Below, in pieces: positions 61,424 to 64,000 of a stretch of DNA of 64,000 nucleotides. A model generated the notes under the pieces. It made no database searches. It was not told the origin of the DNA and saw only the letters and a list, made by a program, of their open reading frames with translations. The position numbers were made by a program, and so were the translations under genes. Within the stretch, counting starts at the first letter, position 1. Every line of letters starts with the position of its first letter. The DNA is from Deuterostichococcus epilithicus (taxonomy: Eukaryota > Chlorophyta > Trebouxiophyceae > Prasiolales > Stichococcaceae), in contig JAVTLE010000007.1 in assembly GCA_033439295.1 (NCBI GenBank), forward strand, positions 434,001 through 498,000, in the 5' to 3' direction.

Positions 61424-64000
61424 ATGGCCATGTCAATCGTATTGGCCATCTCGGCAGCAGCATGCATTGCCATCGGACACCGGGCATGTAGTCTGATGTT
61501 CCAGTCGCAGAAGCTGCGAAGATCGATGCCGCAGATGCAGGGCGGCGGCGTGCTGGGGTGGTGGCCCGACTTTGCAAGGCCAGACCGGCACCGGGTGGTG
61601 GCGGCATGGACGCGCCGCTATGGCAACGTCTTCTTTTACCGGATGTTCGGCCATCATGTGAGAGTTGTGGTTCAAGAAATGTTGAAAAACTGTGATTTGT
61701 GATTGAATAACCCAGAAAGACTTCAGCCGAGAAGGATGCGCAGGGCTGGCAAACGCCCTTGAGGGGAGTGGCGGCGTCTGTCGCTAGCAGTCACGGCATC
61801 CTCCCACAAGCTAGGCTCGAAAATACCTCGTCCAAGATGCAATATTATTCAGAACATGACATTCAACCGAAAAGGCACGCAAAACAGAAAGAAACGGCGC
61901 AGGGAGTGATCATCACGGACCCACACATGGCGTCGGAACTGCTGCTGGGCACCGGAAAGGATGGCCTCGACAAGTCGCCGGTCATCCGCAGCCTGGACCT
62001 GGTGCTCTCCAGCAGCGGCCACTCCGGCATGCTGACCTCAAACACCACCGAGCACTGGAAAGCGGTGCGCAAGGGGGTAGCGCCAGCCTTCTCGACCGCA
62101 AACATCAGGTGCCGCCAGCAGCTGACGTTGCGGATTTGTATCACCGACGGCAGCCTCCACCCGCAGCCGCGGCGCATGCGGCGCTACGTCCCGTTGCGCA
62201 ATGCGCAGCGTGTCACGGTTGCGGCATGAGCTCGCCAGAGCTCACAGCGGCAGCCTCACTTGGCGCAGCAGCTCCAGCCAGCTGGCAAGCATGCACAACA
62301 GCCTGCTGAGCGGTCGAAAGCTGAGCGGTCATTGACCAAAGCGCAGGAAGGGCTTCGAGCAGACGCTGATGGTGGTGGACCAGCTCATCGGCGTCATGGA
62401 GGCCATCGGGCCGCAGCGCGCAATCGACCTGGACAATGCCGCTCAGCGCGAGTCGTTGGACGTCATCGGCCGCATCGGCTTTGATACCGATTTTGCGGCG
62501 ATCACCAGCATGGTCAGCAACTCGGGCGCCAACAGGGCGCTGGACGCGCTGCACGGCGGTGCGTACTGACGAAACTTATCGATAGCTTGAGGTCACGCTC
62601 TGCAACCGGAAACAGCGCTGATGACAGCGCTTTCTGTTTCTCCATTTAGTATAGCGTTTGACAACATGTGCCTGCAGGCATCAAGGAGGGCATGGCGCGA
62701 GCGACTGATCCGCTGCGCTTCTTGAAGCTGCATCGAAAGGTGAGATGCAGAAGCTTGTACTGCCGCTGGCCTGCCGGCGGGGGTTTCGGCATCAGCAGTA
62801 ATATTTCTTGCGTCGGTGCTTATTGCAGCTGCATCCTGGCGGACTTGCATCAGGAAATTGCGAGGTCTGATCCGCTGAAGATAGTGGTATACATCCACAG
62901 GAAGTGCGCAACGGCATCAGAGCCTGCCATGTGTATCACGAGGTCATTCGGGAATTGGCACAGAAGATGAAGGCGGACAAGCCACGATCGGACACCATCG
63001 CTGCGCACCTGCTGGCGATCAAGGTGAGCTTACCAATTTTCGTGCTCGCGATGCATGTAAACACCTGCATCGGCTTGTTGACGCACAGCACACTGTGGCA
63101 CAGCTTGTGTCGTCACAGTGACGTGCATTGCTGGTTGCAGGACCCGAAGACGGGCCGGCCGCTGTCCGACGAGGCCCTTGACGCCGAGATTGCTATCATG
63201 TTTCTGGCGGGCTTCGAAACGACGGGGCACACCATCGGCAACGCCATGTACGGGCTCTGCACAAGGCGCATCAAGTGCACCGCAGCCGCCGCAGATCTGG
63301 CGTCATCAAGAGGCGGCGTGCTCCCTGCCACAATACAGGACGACTTGCGCGTGCAAGGCTGAGATGCCCAATGTCACTGCCCGCAGGTTCATGATCTCGC
63401 AGCACCCGGAGGTGGAGGCCAGGGTGCTGGAGGAACTGGATGGCCTGGGGCTGCTGGTCACTGCCGCACGGCCGCAGCCGCGCCAGATGGAATGGGACGA
63501 CCTGGTGAAGCTGCCCTACCTGTCCTGCGCCATCAAGGTATCTGTGAAGCCTATCTGCATCTGGCCGTGCTGTTTGGAGACCCTGCATGGTTGACCGGTG
63601 GAGGAGCCGCTTCTGCTGGCAGCAAATCAGGATGATATGTGCTGCAGCACCGGACACGTCAGCTGTTGACGCGGGACATCGGTGGCGTCCTAATGCAGGA
63701 CTGCCACAGATGATCTTCTTTGGGAGACTATGCTGGCAGGATGCACACCAGTCAGGTGTAGCTCCTCTGCGCCTCACCTGCAGGAGGCAATGCGGGTGCT
63801 GCCGGTGTCGTCCGACGGCACGCTGCGCATCAGCCCGAAGGAGCTGGTCATAGGACCGCACACCATCCCCGCCGGCGTCGTCATGTGGATGCCCTTCATG
63901 TCCTTCTTCAACCACCCGCTGCAGTGGGACGACCCCGACGAGTACAGGCCGGTGCGCCTCAGGCGTCACATCATTGACAGGCATAATATCCTAGTATTCA
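61424..64000 (+). CDS. Cytochrome P450 monooxygenase, 3' end beyond the window
   Basis: Membrane-anchored heme monooxygenase; substrate unknown. Exons: 61424-61657, 61903-62108, 62347-62558, 62678-62739, 62901-63023, 63141-63247, 63387-63537, 63784-63951; all phases agree. An N-terminal anchor (SIVLAISAAACIAIG) is followed by WTRRYGNVFFYRMFG, HWKAVRKGVAPAFS (helix C, WxxxR), I-helix MFLAGFETTGHTIG (AGx-T oxygen motif), LPYLSCAIKEAMRVLPV (ExxR) and the F.NHPLQWDDPDEYRP pre-heme region. The heme cysteine exon lies past position 64000, so the gene is incomplete here. The family (CYP number) cannot be assigned; the I-helix and ExxR sequence point to the CYP3/CYP4-like non-A-type group. Two Met codons (61424 and 61430) are possible starts. 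Confidence 0.88.

Overview
The window is nuclear DNA from a GC-rich, intron-dense green alga, most likely a trebouxiophyte-like unicellular species. The species cannot be fixed from the sequence. Reasons: a plastid carotenoid gene (15-cis-zeta-carotene isomerase), a plant-type PEX22 peroxin, plant-type ceramide and ethanolamine kinases, an AP2/ERF factor, and short GT-AG introns (about 60-400 nt) ending mostly in (C/T)TGCAG. Every gene is strongly interrupted. I rebuilt exon chains by hand from protein family knowledge plus splice sites, and used reading-frame phase across junctions as the check. They are models without transcript support.

Layout, left to right: MMTAG2-like gene (-), exportin-4 (+), SLC35F6-type transporter (-), AP2/ERF factor (-), Gag1-like clamp protein (+), a helical ORF (-) and an unidentified helical-repeat gene (-), Z-ISO (+), a gene-poor stretch at 25.1-27.9 kb with one small membrane ORF, ceramide kinase (-), a tiny DFRP-like gene (-), condensin II CAP-D3 (+), NADP-malic enzyme (-), WDR82/Swd2 (+), cytosolic HSP70 (+), PEX22 (+), ethanolamine kinase (-), and a cytochrome P450 (+) cut by the right edge. 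Orientation alternates, so most neighbours are head-to-head or tail-to-tail. The genes are unrelated housekeeping functions: nuclear transport, chromatin and chromosome condensation, membrane lipid phosphorylation, plastid carotenoids, peroxisomes, C4-acid metabolism and protein folding. No operon-like or pathway cluster is visible, and I saw no recognisable transposon, rRNA, tRNA or CRISPR.

The most unusual signal lies in the introns. In at least four genes (XPO4, CAP-D3, malic enzyme, ceramide kinase) introns carry decayed tandem copies of the adjacent exon edge: acceptor plus exon head, or exon tail plus donor. One XPO4 intron holds three such copies ahead of the used exon. Five intron edges carry telomere-like AAACCC/TTTAGG tracts. 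About six or seven introns appear to use GC-AG borders. Together these suggest a genome in which local duplication and repair repeatedly act at intron-exon junctions.
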